A stretch of 5,302 nt of DNA from Planctomycetota bacterium. Lineage in GTDB: Bacteria > Planctomycetota > Planctomycetia > Pirellulales > Lacipirellulaceae. A program made the translations under genes and the position numbers. The number at the start of each line of letters is the position of its first letter. Within the stretch, counting starts at the first letter, position 1. Where the stretch lies: contig JAJDEE010000011.1 of the NCBI GenBank assembly GCA_029259975.1, forward strand, positions 1-5,302, written 5' to 3'. Below the pieces are notes generated by a model. That model did no database searches, had not been told where the DNA came from, and saw nothing but the letters and a program-made list of their open reading frames with translations. Shown piece after piece: positions 4,836-5,302 of this stretch.

Positions 4836-5302
4836 TGTCCCCGCTCGCCGCTTCGCCGCCCGCCACTCTCGGCGCTTGCATTTCTTTGGCTTGTATTTGG
4901 GAAGCTACCGCCCCCAAACCGGGCAATGTTTATCGTGGCGCGGACTTCGAGGACCTTTCCTACGTTGACTTTTTGATTAGTGCAGCAGTCGTAGGGCCTG
5001 TTTTGGAACAAGCTGCCGAGCGAGGCGTCGGAGCGATGGTACTGGAGGCTGTTGAGCGAACGCGTGCGGCTGTCGCGACGAATACGAATCTTGGCATGTT
5101 GCTTTTGCTGGCACCACTCGTGGCGGTGTCGGCAGATGTGCCCTTGGCGCTGGGAATCGGTGACGTGCTTGCTACGCTCAACGACGACGATGCTAAGCAT
5201 GTGTTTGCTGCGATTCGCAAGGCCCAACCGGGCGGGCTAGGCAGCGTTGATGAGGCCGATGTGAACAACACAGAGGCCCCAGGAATAGCGTTGATCGAAG
5301 CG
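4835..5302 (+). CDS. Triphosphoribosyl-dephospho-CoA synthase family protein (CitG/MdcB-like), N-terminal part
   Basis: The family founders CitG and MdcB join dephospho-CoA to ATP-derived ribose, making the precursor of the prosthetic group of citrate lyase or malonate decarboxylase. The frame is open to the right edge (156 codons; relatives have about 280-300). Recognisable are ACIWEATAPKPGNVYRG (19-35) with the family's PKPGNV signature, an F-SAAVVGP helix (46-55), NTNLGMLLLLAPL (83-95), and PGGLGSVDEADV (132-143). The start is the ATG overlapping the hydrolase stop in TGATG, with AGGAG ten bases upstream. No citrate lyase or malonate decarboxylase genes are in the window, so the exact reaction is open. 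Planctomycetes and archaea carry lone CitG homologues, and a role in another cofactor pathway such as methanopterin-linked C1 metabolism is possible but not shown here. Confidence 0.85.
   Translation, partial: MSPLAASPPATLGACISLACIWEATAPKPGNVYRGADFEDLSYVDFLISAAVVGPVLEQAAERGVGAMVLEAVERTRAAVATNTNLGMLLLLAPLVAVSADVPLALGIGDVLATLNDDDAKHVFAAIRKAQPGGLGSVDEADVNNTEAPGIALIEA

Noticed and set aside
4796..5271. Minus-strand frames of 143 and 103 codons opposite the CitG-like gene
   Set aside because: The plus-strand frame carries the conserved PKPGNV and NTNLG motifs to the window edge; the opposite frames are shadows.
1..5302. CRISPR arrays, tRNA or rRNA genes, transposases, phage genes
   Set aside because: No regularly spaced repeats, cloverleaf-like sequence, rRNA stretches, or mobile-element proteins were recognised on either strand.

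Overview
The window looks like a piece of a bacterial chromosome with moderate GC, most likely from the Planctomycetes (Pirellula/Rhodopirellula-like). That assignment is an inference from the gene set (RpoN, a subfamily-III haloalkane-dehalogenase-like hydrolase, a CitG-family protein without citrate genes) and from the scarcity of Shine-Dalgarno sequences. No single marker proves it.

Left part, minus strand. Reading right to left there are the small SRP RNA (about 3556-3655), dnaX (3324-1546), ybaB/ebfC (1489-1130), a 442-base non-coding gap, and the first 229 codons of rpoN (687-1), cut by the left edge. SRP RNA, dnaX and ybaB form the conserved block known from many bacteria, which links protein targeting, the polymerase III clamp loader and a nucleoid protein. 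recR, the usual next member, is absent, and rpoN stands after the gap. The last dozen rpoN codons no longer fit the family and coincide with a fold-back beside an EcoRI site, so the extreme left end is probably artefactual.

Middle, 3325-3896. No protein gene is present. It holds the SRP RNA with a plausible promoter, a palindromic CGCAGAG-type intergenic repeat between SRP RNA and dnaX, a 13-base inverted repeat flanking the SRP RNA, and a degenerate GTCATTGG-type inverted repeat.

Right part, plus strand. An alpha/beta hydrolase of the haloalkane dehalogenase/OleB type (3897-4835) shares one base with the start of a CitG-like gene (4835 to the right edge), so the two are probably translationally coupled.

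The most interesting signal is a run of nine A residues inside dnaX, exactly where the ATPase part meets the tau-specific part. Stops lie a few codons downstream in both alternative frames, and a GC-rich hairpin follows. This is the arrangement expected for programmed slippage producing a short gamma form as well as full-length tau.
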